Shown here: one piece after another, positions 7,030-15,305 of the stretch
Position numbering within the stretch: position 1 is the stretch's first letter
Layout of the letters: each line of letters starts with the position of its first letter
Assembly (NCBI GenBank): GCA_038746265.1
Contig: JBCDKU010000019.1
Coordinates: 1-34,917 of the forward strand
DNA: 34,917 nt
Source of the DNA: JBCBKP01 sp038746265
GTDB taxonomy: Bacteria; Planctomycetota; Phycisphaerae; Phycisphaerales; UBA1924
Direction of reading: 5' to 3'
Made by a program: the position numbers and the translations under genes
The notes under the pieces: generated by a model
The model's database searches: none
What the model was told of the DNA's origin: nothing
The model's input: only the letters and a program-made list of their open reading frames with translations

Positions 7030-8300
7030 GCCTTCGCCCTCCGCGCCGTCGTCTTCTTGGCTCGCTTCTTTGACGTCTTCTTCTTTGCCGCTGCCTTCTT
7101 TACCTGTTTCTTCGTGCTCTTCTTCTTGGCCGCCGCACCGATCTTCGCGATCGGCCCATCCCGGAGCGTCACCCCGACCCGCTCACCGGGCTCGGCCTCG
7201 AGCAGTTCGAGCGTCTCGCGCGAGACGCACACCTCGCCCTTGCCGTTGATCGTCGCGGGCTCCATCACGCAGAAGAACTCGCCGTCGTCCTGCAGACGAC
7301 TCACCATCAGCCGCTGGCTCATCTTCGAGGCCGCCATCGGCTGCCCGAGTCTCCGGAATCCTGAATTCTTCACCAACTGGATCTTGTCGATGTCTGCGTA
7401 CAGGTACGGCCCGCCATCGAACGGATCGACATGCCCGTGGTACTCGAACCCGAGCCGTTCGAGCATCCGCCGCGCGGGCAGTGTCTCCGTCCCGACCTCG
7501 CCCACAACGCTCCGGGCCGAGGGCGGCAGGAGCGAAAGAAAGATCTCGCCCTGCGGAAGAAGGCTCGTGATAAACTCGCGGCTGTACTGGCAGAACCGGT
7601 CCGCCTCGTCGTAGCTCAGCGGGATGAACCGCCGCCCGAGTGCATCCCACAGCACGCTGTCTCCGTCAGACGAGATCGGCGCCATCATCTCCGCGAGCAC
7701 GCGCTCCGCGAACCGCTTGCGGTGAAGACCCATCCAGTGAAACCGCACGAGCGACAAAAACGCGCCCAGCTTGAGCGGGTGTCCCCGGAAGCTCGGCTGC
7801 AGAATCAGCCCCCCGACCTCGGTCGGCCCCGAGTCATCGAGGTGCATCTTCGCGACCATCTGCGTCGTGCCGGTCTGCAGGCTCTGGCTGAAAAACTCGC
7901 GCTTCTCGAGCTTGAACGACACGTTCGGGTTGCCGGGCCCGCCCATCCGCGTCACGGTCTGGCTCGTCCCGAGGCAGTTGCCCGTCTGCGTGTCCTCGAG
8001 CACGAACATGAACAGGTCGCTCTCGATCGTGGACGTCCCGTACCCCGAGAGCACCAGCCCGTCGAGATTCTCGTCCACCCGCTGACCCAGCTGCGCCAGC
8101 GCTGAGGGCGTCGGCTCGGGCTCGAGCTTGGCTTTCTTGTCCGCGACCTTCCGGAATCCGTTGCGGCTGTGCGCGATCTTCTGCGCGATGATCTCACGGT
8201 CCGGCGGCAGGTTGATAAAGTGGACCATCCGCGCCAGCTTCAGCAGCACGTCCGCGTCCTCAAGCTTGGCGCGACGAATCCTGTACACGCGTCCCCCCAC
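7026..8300 (-). CDS. astA: Arginine N-succinyltransferase with lysine-rich C-terminal tail
   Basis: AstA transfers a succinyl group from succinyl-CoA to the alpha-amino group of arginine, the first step of the AST pathway. The N-terminus (RIRRAKLEDADVLLKLAR, then INLPPDREI) and blocks such as YLYADIDKIQLVKNSGFR and LILQPSFRGHPLKLGAFLSL are family-like. The 424 residues exceed the usual roughly 340. The surplus includes a final 36-residue tail (7029-7136) with 15 Lys and 3 Arg in KKKSTKKQVKKAAAKKK style, resembling histone-H1-like bacterial tails. The start may be GTG 8300 or GTG 8288, the latter giving the more family-like beginning after a GGGGGG stretch. It is the first gene of the operon, separated from the upstream symporter by a terminator. 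Confidence 0.9.
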   Translation of the reverse strand: MGGRVYRIRRAKLEDADVLLKLARMVHFINLPPDREIIAQKIAHSRNGFRKVADKKAKLEPEPTPSALAQLGQRVDENLDGLVLSGYGTSTIESDLFMFVLEDTQTGNCLGTSQTVTRMGGPGNPNVSFKLEKREFFSQSLQTGTTQMVAKMHLDDSGPTEVGGLILQPSFRGHPLKLGAFLSLVRFHWMGLHRKRFAERVLAEMMAPISSDGDSVLWDALGRRFIPLSYDEADRFCQYSREFITSLLPQGEIFLSLLPPSARSVVGEVGTETLPARRMLERLGFEYHGHVDPFDGGPYLYADIDKIQLVKNSGFRRLGQPMAASKMSQRLMVSRLQDDGEFFCVMEPATINGKGEVCVSRETLELLEAEPGERVGVTLRDGPIAKIGAAAKKKSTKKQVKKAAAKKKTSKKRAKKTTARRAKA

Positions 8301-8302
8301 AC

Positions 8303-8325
8303 GCCCCCGAGCATCCTGCGGGGGC
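8303..8325 (-). promoter_or_regulatory. GC-rich hairpin just before astA
   Basis: GCCCCCG (8303-8309) and CGGGGGC (8319-8325) form a perfect 7-bp stem with a 9-base loop only 2 bases ahead of the first possible astA start. If transcribed in the astA leader it could limit ribosome access. No T-run follows it, so it is not read as a terminator. Confidence 0.3.
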
Positions 8326-8326
8326 C

Positions 8327-8367
8327 AAAGAAAAAGCCCGCGAGACCGGCAATCCGGCCCCGCGGGC
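8327..8367 (-). terminator. Rho-independent terminator after the AGCS symporter gene
   Basis: On the minus strand GCCCGCG..GGCCGG, an ATTG loop and CCGGTC..CGCGGGC form a long GC-rich hairpin (8336-8367). It is followed at once by TTTTTCTTT (8335-8327). It lies 52 bases past the symporter stop and before astA, separating the two transcription units. Confidence 0.85.
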
Positions 8368-8419
8368 GAATGCTATCGCATCGGTGCAGGCGACGCCGAT
8401 CGGGCGTCACCCGCCGCGA

Positions 8420-10249
8420 TCACTCGACGTCCTTGCCCTCAACAACGTCCGTGATCGACGCCGGCTCGTGCGCATCCACGTCGAGCTCGCCCGACTTCAG
8501 GCGGCCCATGTAGTTGTGGTACGCCGTCATCGCCTTCGACCCAAAGATCACCATGATCGGGATGTTGGCCCAGAGCATCACGCCCGTGCCGAGCGCCGTC
8601 AACCCGTCGAGCTGCGCATCGGTCTTGATGAACCCCCACGCCGCCACGACGATCAGCAGGCAGTACACCAGCTTGTACGGCAGCACGCCCTTCTCGCCCA
8701 CGAGGAAGACGATGCCCTGCTCGCCGTAGTAAGACCACGAGATCGCCGTCGAGAGCGCGAAGAGCCACGCCGAGAGCGTCACCAGCCACTTGCCGAGCCC
8801 CGGCACCTCGCGGTCAAACGCGTGCCCGGTGAGCGACGGTCCCGGGTAGTCCACGTAGAGGTCAACGCCATCTCCGCTTCGCTGGGGAATGGGACGCTCG
8901 GGGCTTGCAAAGGCGAGTTCCTGACCGTCATGCTCAGCCCACTCGATGCTGCGAATTCGATCCTCACCGGTAATCTGCAGCTTGCCGAACATCTTGTGCA
9001 GGTTCAAACCAGTGTTCGGGTTCTCCTGCGCCTCCACGATCACGAAGACGTCTTCCCCGCCGAGCAAGGCACCCGAGACATCAACCGCGGCATCTGTCCG
9101 CTTGGGCTCCGCCCCGGTCGTCTGGACGATCCACTTGGGTACCCCGTCCTTGTCGGTCTCCTGCACCCCGTCGCCGTCCTTGTCGTACTCAACGATCTCG
9201 ATCTCGACGCCGTCACCAAGGTTGATCTCCGGCCCGCGATCAAACGCACCCGACGACAGAATCACGAGCGCCGTCAGCGTGCAGACCACGATCGTGTCCA
9301 CGAACGGCTCGAGGCCCGCGACCACACCCTCACGCACGGGCTCGTCGGTCTTCGCCGCCGAGTGCGCGATCGGGCTCGAACCTTGGCCCGCCTCCGAGCT
9401 GAACAGCGCCCGCTTCATGCCCCAGAGCAGGGCGTAGCCCGCCGTGCCGCCCAAGAACGCGCCGCTCGCCTCCGAGGGCGTGAACGCCTCGACAACGATC
9501 CGCACGAGCAGCCCGGGCACCGCCTGAATGTTCATCAGCAGCACGGCAACCGCCGCGAGGAAGTAGATCGCGCACATGATCGGCACGATCCGCCCCGCCA
9601 CCGCGCCGATGCGCTTGATGCCGCCGACGATGACCAGCCCGACCGCGACCGCGAGGATGATCCCCGTGAACTTCGACGGGATCTGGAAGTAGTTCTCGGT
9701 GATCTCACCGACGGACCACGCCTGGAACATGTTGCCGCCCGTGACGGTCGAGACGAGCAGCGTGATCACGAAGATGCCACCCACGACCTTGCCGACGCCG
9801 CCAAGCCCCCACTCCTGGAAGCCCTTCGCCGCGACGAACATCGGGCCGCCGTGCGGCTCGTCGGGGTTGTCGGTGTTGCGGTAGAGCATCGACAAGGTGA
9901 CCTCGGTCATCTTGATCGCCATGCCGAACAGCCCGACCATCCACATCCAGAAGATCGCGCCCGGCCCGCCCAGCGCCACCGCGAGGCCCACGCCCGCGAT
10001 GTTGCCGAGGCCCACCGTCGCCGAGAGCGCCGCCGACAACGCCTGGAAGTGGTTGATCGCTCCCGGGTCGTCCTTGTCGTCATACTTCCCTCGGACGACC
10101 GAGACGCCGTGCGTCAGGGCGCGGTACTGACCGAAGAACGATCGGATGGTGAACATCACGCCGACGGCCAACACGATGTACAGCACGTAGTTGTGCCAGA
10201 TGATGCCGTTGGCGGTGTTCAAACCGTCCCAAAGCCACGTCAGATCCAT
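8420..10249 (-). CDS. Sodium:alanine/amino-acid symporter (AGCS family) with a large soluble insertion
   Basis: AGCS carriers import alanine, glycine or related amino acids with sodium. The 609 residues carry family blocks: ALSATVGLGNIAGVGLAVALGGPG (two adjoining pieces, about 74-97), GGPMFVAAKGF (134-144), FTPSEASGAFLGGTAGYALL (256-275), WGMKRALFSSEAGQGSSPIA (276-295) and ISWSYYGEQG (503-512). Residues about 337-475, in the stretch usually occupied by a short loop after LVILSSGAF, instead hold a polar domain of some 140 residues. It includes DKDGDGVQETDKDG (356-369), which looks like a calcium-binding loop. AGGAG lies 10 bases before the ATG at 10249. Family is certain; the substrate and the role of the insertion are not known. 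Proximity to the arginine operon suggests amino-acid use, but a terminator separates them. Confidence 0.9.
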   Translation of the reverse strand: MDLTWLWDGLNTANGIIWHNYVLYIVLAVGVMFTIRSFFGQYRALTHGVSVVRGKYDDKDDPGAINHFQALSAALSATVGLGNIAGVGLAVALGGPGAIFWMWMVGLFGMAIKMTEVTLSMLYRNTDNPDEPHGGPMFVAAKGFQEWGLGGVGKVVGGIFVITLLVSTVTGGNMFQAWSVGEITENYFQIPSKFTGIILAVAVGLVIVGGIKRIGAVAGRIVPIMCAIYFLAAVAVLLMNIQAVPGLLVRIVVEAFTPSEASGAFLGGTAGYALLWGMKRALFSSEAGQGSSPIAHSAAKTDEPVREGVVAGLEPFVDTIVVCTLTALVILSSGAFDRGPEINLGDGVEIEIVEYDKDGDGVQETDKDGVPKWIVQTTGAEPKRTDAAVDVSGALLGGEDVFVIVEAQENPNTGLNLHKMFGKLQITGEDRIRSIEWAEHDGQELAFASPERPIPQRSGDGVDLYVDYPGPSLTGHAFDREVPGLGKWLVTLSAWLFALSTAISWSYYGEQGIVFLVGEKGVLPYKLVYCLLIVVAAWGFIKTDAQLDGLTALGTGVMLWANIPIMVIFGSKAMTAYHNYMGRLKSGELDVDAHEPASITDVVEGKDVE

Positions 10250-10407
10250 AACCGATCAACTCCTGCGACCTGCCGTCACGTAAACCGAACCTCTGCGGAG
10301 AACGACCCTCGTGCCGAGAGCCGGTCGAACATCATGACCGATCCCACACCGTACGGCAACCCCACAGCGCGTCAACCCACTCGATCCCGGTCGATCCCGG
10401 CTCTGTT

Positions 10408-11613
10408 TTACTTCTGTTCGATGATCGACGCCGGCTGTTCCGGGCCGGCGTCACCCCGGGGCGCATTCTGCAGCCCCGCCGCCCGCGCGATCGCCTCCGC
10501 CGCGCCGACCGCCGCGCTGCGGCCCGCGAACGCCGACGCCAGATCGCCAAGCTCCTCCCGCTGCACCGCGAGAGCGTGCGGGTCGGACAGCAGCCGATCG
10601 ACCGCCCGGAACACCGGCTCGGGCCCGCCGAAGTACGGCACCAGCTCCGGCACGATCTCGCGCCCCGCAACAAGATTCGGCAGCGTGTAATACGTCGTGC
10701 TGAGAAGCCAGCGCGCCAGAAGCCAGTACACCACCGGGTTCGACTTGTACACCACCACCATGGGCTTGGCCTGCCGCGCGATCTGGAGCGTCACCGTCCC
10801 GCTCACGACCATCGCCGCGTCGCACCAGCGGATGACCGCGTCGGTCCTGCCGTGCTCGACCCGGAGCGACTCGGGCCAGGGCCCGCCCGCGAGCCCGCGG
10901 AGCGTCCGCTCGACCTCGGGATTCGTTGCCGCGACAACCCCGCGCATGCCGGGCCGCTTCTTCTCGAGCATCCGGTACGCCTCGATCAGCACCGGGAAGT
11001 TCTTGCGGATCTCGCCGGGACGAGACCCCGGCATCACCGCGAGATTCACACCATCCGAGCGCGGCCATGACGCGACCTCGCGATCGAGCGCATCCAGATC
11101 GAGCGGCTTGTCAAAGAGCGGGTGACCGACGAAGGCCGCGGGCACGTCGCGCTCCTTGAAGAACTCCTCCTCGAACGGCAGCAGGCAGCACACAAAGCTC
11201 GTGAGACGCCGCAGCTTTTTGACCCGCCACGTCCCCCACGCCCAGACCTGGGGCGCGACCAGGTGCACGACCTTCGCCCCCGCGTCCTTGGCGATCTTGC
11301 AGATCGGGAAGTTTGCCGCGGGCGAGTCCACCGGAACATGCACCGCGGGCCGGTGCTCGTCGATCCACGCCTCGACGCGCTTGTTGATCTTCTTGTGCTC
11401 GAGGATCTTGCCGATACCGGGCACGCCCATCACCGCGTCGCGCCCCGTCTGCTCGACGATCGTCGCGCCCGCCGCTTCCATCTTGGGTCCGCCCCACGCA
11501 AACACGCGCACATGCGGGTGCCGTGCGCGCAGCTCGCGGATCACCGCCGACGCGTGATCGTCGCCGCTGGGCTCGAAGCCTGTAAAGAGGATGGTGGGAC
11601 CGGCGTCGCTCAC
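10408..11613 (-). CDS. lpxB: Lipid-A-disaccharide synthase
   Basis: LpxB joins UDP-2,3-diacylglucosamine and lipid X at the inner membrane to form the disaccharide of lipid A. Typical blocks are TGFEPSGDDHA (11-21, the GExSGD block), VDSPAANFP (95-103, with the conserved Asp96), LVAPQVWAWGTWRVKKL (118-134), LLPFEEEFF (144-152) and FVGHPLFDKP (161-170). The GT-B C-terminal half contains VVSGTVTLQIARQAKPMVVVYK. Its 401 residues are close to the usual 380. It begins 22 bases after the response regulator stop, so it may be co-transcribed with the two-component genes. Presence of lpxB implies that the organism makes lipid A or a related outer-membrane lipid. Identity is secure. Confidence 0.93.
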   Translation of the reverse strand: MSDAGPTILFTGFEPSGDDHASAVIRELRARHPHVRVFAWGGPKMEAAGATIVEQTGRDAVMGVPGIGKILEHKKINKRVEAWIDEHRPAVHVPVDSPAANFPICKIAKDAGAKVVHLVAPQVWAWGTWRVKKLRRLTSFVCCLLPFEEEFFKERDVPAAFVGHPLFDKPLDLDALDREVASWPRSDGVNLAVMPGSRPGEIRKNFPVLIEAYRMLEKKRPGMRGVVAATNPEVERTLRGLAGGPWPESLRVEHGRTDAVIRWCDAAMVVSGTVTLQIARQAKPMVVVYKSNPVVYWLLARWLLSTTYYTLPNLVAGREIVPELVPYFGGPEPVFRAVDRLLSDPHALAVQREELGDLASAFAGRSAAVGAAEAIARAAGLQNAPRGDAGPEQPASIIEQK

Positions 11614-11635
11614 GGGGGCGATGTTAGTAACGGCT

Positions 11636-12280
11636 TTAGAACCCCGCCGCCGCCAGCCACGCGCTGGGCTTCACATCCAGCGCCACGGCGATCGCGACCA
11701 AGCTCTCAAGGCTCGGCAGGTGCGCCCCGCGCTCGACAGAGCTCAGTTGGCTCACGCTCACCCCGCTCGATTCGCTCAGGTCCTTGAGCGTCCAACTCCG
11801 GTCTGTCCGCGCCAGACGGATCTGTCGTCCAAGCTCACCCCGCATCCGGTCCTGCGGGCTGCGACCCAGACCCAGGCTCGCAGCCGCCTGACCGAGCACC
11901 CGCCGCAAGTCGTCCGTTGAAAAGGGCTTGGGCAAATAGTCAAAGACGTCCTGCTTGAAGGTCGTCCTCATGCTCTCGAGCGAGGGGTAGCCCGTGACCA
12001 CGATCACGCACAGCTTGGGCCAGCGGCGCCGAACCTCCGCCAGCACCTTGTCGCCCGACGCCTCGCCCATCTTGATGTCCAGCAGCAGCATGTCCGGAAG
12101 CCGCTGCTCGCACGCGGCGTAGAGATCGTCGGGTGTGCCGACATCCCGCAGCGTGTGCCCGTCAGAATCCAGCACCGCGTGGAGGTACTCCCGGAAATCC
12201 GGGTCGTCGTCGATCGCGACCAGATCGAGCGGCGGCGTCGGCTCGACCGGCGCGTCCGGGGTTGCTGCTGCCGAATTCAC
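11636..12280 (-). CDS. Response regulator: receiver domain fused to XRE-type helix-turn-helix
   Basis: The 214 residues begin with a receiver domain (about 18-135): acidic pocket DDDPD (24-28), phosphoacceptor Asp68 in LLLDIKMG, Thr96 in VVTGYPS and Lys118 in LPKPF. Residues 149-207 are an XRE/Cro-type DNA-binding domain (LGRQIRLARTDRSWTLKDLS, then SGVSVSQLSSVERGAHLPS). The XRE output is uncommon among response regulators, which more often carry OmpR, NarL or Fis outputs. Its start overlaps the stop of the histidine kinase gene by 4 bases, so the two are a cognate pair. lpxB follows 22 bases downstream. DNA targets are unknown; autoregulation or envelope-gene control is plausible inference. 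Confidence 0.9.
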   Translation of the reverse strand: MNSAAATPDAPVEPTPPLDLVAIDDDPDFREYLHAVLDSDGHTLRDVGTPDDLYAACEQRLPDMLLLDIKMGEASGDKVLAEVRRRWPKLCVIVVTGYPSLESMRTTFKQDVFDYLPKPFSTDDLRRVLGQAAASLGLGRSPQDRMRGELGRQIRLARTDRSWTLKDLSESSGVSVSQLSSVERGAHLPSLESLVAIAVALDVKPSAWLAAAGF

Positions 12281-13824
12281 GCCGCGCCGTCCTCCGTCGC
12301 CCGGGCGTCGCCGAGCACTTCACCTTGCCCGCCAGCGGGTTCCGCCGCCGATCGACACGGCAGCAGCACCTCAAGCACCGCACCGGACCGATCCGTCCGA
12401 TTACCCGCGATGATCGTACCCGAATGCTCCCGGACGATGCCGTCCGCGACCGCGAGCCCCAGCCCGGTGCCCTTGGCGTCAAGCCGCGTCGAGACAAAGG
12501 GCTCAAACAGCGTTGGGATTAGCCCCGGATCAATCCCGGGCCCCTCGTCCAGCACCCGCACGCTCAGCCACGACGCCCCGTCTCGCTCGATGCCTTCGGA
12601 CTCAACGCGAACCCGCGCGGGCGAGCCCGCCCCGGCCGACGAATCGACGGCGTTGCGAATGAGGTTCACGAACACCTGCACGAGCCGGTCCGCATCACCC
12701 TTGAGCCCCACGTCCTCGCCGACCGCGTTCTCGATGACAGCCGTATCCACGCCCCGATCGAGCGCGACCAGCATCCGCGCTTCTTCGACCACCGTCCGCA
12801 GATCCACCTCGCGGAAGTTCGGCTCGCGTGCGCGCGCAAAGTCGAGCAGGCTCTCGCTGAGCTTCTCAAGCCGACCGATCACACGCCCGAGCAGGTCGCG
12901 CTCGCGATCCGTGAGCGTGCCCTGCCGGAGCTTCTCCACGAGCCCCTTCGCGACCGCGAGGGGCGTGTTGAGCTCGTGCGCGATGCCGGCCGACATCATG
13001 CCGAGGCTCGCGAGACGGTCCGCGCCCTCGAGGTTCCGCCGGGCGTTCTCGAGCAGGTGGTTCTTGCGTTTGAGATCGCCCGCGACCGCCTCGATCTGCT
13101 CGAACGCCGCCGCGAGCTCGGCTTCCTTCTTCCGCATCAGCTCGATCGAGGCATTCCTCGACTTCATGATCTGGCCCAGCTCGTCGCGGGGGATCATCGC
13201 GGGGTCGATCAGTTCCCGGCCGCGCTCGCCGCGCTGGACCGCCTCATCCGCGAGCAGCATCCGGCGTATCGGTCCGTAGACATGCTGAGGGAGCACGAAG
13301 ACCTCCAGCGCGATCGCCACCAGCGCGTACACCGCGAGCAGCGCGAGCACCAGAAGCCCGTACACCCGCCCCACCGCCGCCCGCGCCCCGGGCATCACGA
13401 CCTCCGCGACCCGGTACCGCTCGGGACCGGACGGCAGCGCCACCGCCGTCGCGCCGGACGCCGCGGCGAACGTCACGGGCTCCGCGTTTGCCCGCCCGAT
13501 CTCGCGGATGACCTCGTCCGAGAGCCCAAGCTCGACCGCCGTCCCTGTGCGCACAGCCAGGTCACCCGACGCCGACGTGATGGAGCTATCCCGGACCAGC
13601 TCGATCGCGCGGACCTCCTCGGCCGTGCGCACGATCTCGCGCAGCGCGGGCCGCAGCGCCACCAGAAGCAACGCCGCCAGCCCGAGCGAGAAAATCGTGT
13701 GCAGCAGGATCAGCTTCTTGCGGATCCGCAGACCCGCGAGCAGGCCCGACGGCGCGCGGTCCACACGGCTCGGGCGCTCGGCTTGTGTGGATTTCGTTGC
13801 GGATTTCGTCTCGGACACGCCCAA
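12277..13824 (-). CDS. Membrane sensor histidine kinase
   Basis: The 515-residue protein has a basic N-terminus, membrane helix 1 (about 37-57), a periplasmic sensor part (58-151, no recognised fold), helix 2 (152-177), a HAMP-like and coiled-coil stretch (180-270), the phosphoacceptor helix with His283 in GIAHELNTPLAVA, and a HATPase domain. The N box is NLIRNAVDSS, the G1 box DEGPGIDPG, the F box LFEPFVST and the G2 box GTGLGLAVADGIV. It phosphorylates the overlapping receiver-XRE regulator. Its start codon lies only 14 bases from that of the divergent rsmB gene, so one or both promoters must lie inside coding sequence. A GTG at 13764 is an alternative start. The signal sensed is unknown. 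Confidence 0.93.
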   Translation of the reverse strand: MGVSETKSATKSTQAERPSRVDRAPSGLLAGLRIRKKLILLHTIFSLGLAALLLVALRPALREIVRTAEEVRAIELVRDSSITSASGDLAVRTGTAVELGLSDEVIREIGRANAEPVTFAAASGATAVALPSGPERYRVAEVVMPGARAAVGRVYGLLVLALLAVYALVAIALEVFVLPQHVYGPIRRMLLADEAVQRGERGRELIDPAMIPRDELGQIMKSRNASIELMRKKEAELAAAFEQIEAVAGDLKRKNHLLENARRNLEGADRLASLGMMSAGIAHELNTPLAVAKGLVEKLRQGTLTDRERDLLGRVIGRLEKLSESLLDFARAREPNFREVDLRTVVEEARMLVALDRGVDTAVIENAVGEDVGLKGDADRLVQVFVNLIRNAVDSSAGAGSPARVRVESEGIERDGASWLSVRVLDEGPGIDPGLIPTLFEPFVSTRLDAKGTGLGLAVADGIVREHSGTIIAGNRTDRSGAVLEVLLPCRSAAEPAGGQGEVLGDARATEDGAA

Positions 13825-13838
13825 GCGTACCGTTGCCG

Positions 13839-15239
13839 ATGGCAGACTCCCCCGCGCGCCGCCGGCCGACCAGGCAGGGCAGCCCGCAGCGTCCCCGGCG
13901 CGACACCCCGATCAGCCCGAGCCGGGCCGCAGCCTGCGCCGCGCTGGCCGAGGCGATCCCGCGCTTCCCGGACCTGCTGCCCATCGAGCCCGACACCCGC
14001 GGCATGGACGACCGCGACGGGGCGCTCGCCCGCGCAATCGTGGGGACAGCCGTCCGCCGCTGGCTCACGATCGAGCATCTGTGCGCGCGCTTTCTTGAGA
14101 AGGATCTCCGCGCGCTCGACGCTGGCGTGCGCGCCGGGCTGCTCGCGGGCGGCGCACAGATCTTGTTCCTCGACCGCGTGCCCGACCACGCCGCGATCAA
14201 CGAGACGGTGCAGTGGGTCAAATCCGCGGTCAAGCCCGGCGCGGGCGGGCTTGTAAACGCGATCCTGCGCAAGCTCGTCGGGCTGCGCGTGGACGAGCGC
14301 GACGAGTGGAATGATCTGCGCGACGAGATACCGCTCGCCGAGGGTGGGTCGCTGGTGCTGGACGCGGAGGTGTTCCCGGCAGAGCCCGCGAAGCGCTGGT
14401 CGGCGGCGTGCTCGCTTTCGCCTCATCTCGTCCAGACCTGGATCGACACGCACGGCGAGGACGAGGCGCGGTGGTTGTGCCACGCGACGCTCGCGATGCC
14501 CACGACGCTGCTGAACGTCGCGCACGCCGACCCCCTGCCAGATCTGCCGAGCCACGAGATGGACGACGTTGCAGTCTGGGAGGGATCGCGGATCGAACTC
14601 GAATCGCTGCTCGCAGGCCGGACCGATCTGTGGGTGCAGGATGCTGCGTCGCGGCTCGCGATCGCGTCGGTCGCGGATCTCGAACCGAAGCTCATCGTCG
14701 ATCTGTGCGCCGGTCGGGGAACGAAGACCCGCCAGCTCGCGGCGACGTTCCCCAGCGCACGGATCATCGCGGCCGATGTTGAGAAGAATCGGCTCGGCGA
14801 GCTCCGCGACCTCTTCGGCGGCGGCGACCGCGTCCGCGTCATGCACGCCGACGACGCGCCGGCCGAGGTGCAGGGCAGCGCGGATCTGGTGCTGCTCGAC
14901 GTCCCGTGCTCCAACTCGGGCGTGCTCCGGCGGCGGCCCGAGGCCCGCTACCGCTTCCACCCGACGCAGACACAGCGCCTCGTCGAGATCCAGCGCGGCA
15001 TCCTTGCCCGTGCAGCCGGCATGGTCTCGGAAACGGGGACGATCCTGTACTCGACCTGCTCGCTGGAGAACGCCGAGAACGGCGATCAGGCCCGCTGGGC
15101 CGCGGATGCGTTCGGGCTCGATATCGCGGGCGAGCGGCTGACGCTGCCGCGGGGCGTTCCGGGCGACTTGAGCCGCTCGCACACGGACGGCAGCTACTCG
15201 ACGCGGCTCCGAAAGCCTCGATCTGGTCCTGACGGCTGA
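13839..15239 (+). CDS. rsmB: 16S rRNA (cytosine-5) methyltransferase, RsmB-like
   Basis: RsmB methylates C967 of 16S rRNA using S-adenosylmethionine. Residues about 28-150 form the NusB-like RNA-binding domain (ALARAIVGTAVRRWLTIEHL, then GGLVNAILRKL). The methyltransferase half has the SAM motif IVDLCAGRGTKTRQLA (286-301), LLDVPCSNSGVLRRRPEARY (352-371, with Cys357) and STCSLENAENGD (405-416, with catalytic Cys407). The NusB-plus-methyltransferase order and the 466-residue length fit RsmB. The ATG at 13839 was chosen because the upstream part would overlap the divergent kinase gene and reads as random. It may be co-transcribed with the downstream PTS IIA gene. Site specificity within 16S rRNA is inferred from the family. 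Confidence 0.88.
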   Translation: MADSPARRRPTRQGSPQRPRRDTPISPSRAAACAALAEAIPRFPDLLPIEPDTRGMDDRDGALARAIVGTAVRRWLTIEHLCARFLEKDLRALDAGVRAGLLAGGAQILFLDRVPDHAAINETVQWVKSAVKPGAGGLVNAILRKLVGLRVDERDEWNDLRDEIPLAEGGSLVLDAEVFPAEPAKRWSAACSLSPHLVQTWIDTHGEDEARWLCHATLAMPTTLLNVAHADPLPDLPSHEMDDVAVWEGSRIELESLLAGRTDLWVQDAASRLAIASVADLEPKLIVDLCAGRGTKTRQLAATFPSARIIAADVEKNRLGELRDLFGGGDRVRVMHADDAPAEVQGSADLVLLDVPCSNSGVLRRRPEARYRFHPTQTQRLVEIQRGILARAAGMVSETGTILYSTCSLENAENGDQARWAADAFGLDIAGERLTLPRGVPGDLSRSHTDGSYSTRLRKPRSGPDG

Positions 15240-15305
15240 GCGGCGTACACTCTCCGCTCGGCTCGGAGGACGTGCGGCGATCGCACGCAGGATTGGGAGG
15301 GCCGC

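Noticed and set aside
5563..7614. Long + strand open frame of 683 codons opposite astD and astA
   Set aside because: Its product is Arg/Pro/His-rich with no domain, as expected for the antisense of GC-rich genes; astD and astA on the other strand have complete family motifs.
8384..10690. Long + strand open frame of 768 codons opposite the AGCS symporter
   Set aside because: Composition (runs of Arg, His, Asp) is typical of antisense of a membrane protein gene; the symporter is unmistakable.
13710..15182. Minus-strand frame of 490 codons opposite rsmB
   Set aside because: No domain and high Arg content; rsmB has all methyltransferase motifs and the frame would also overlap the kinase gene start.
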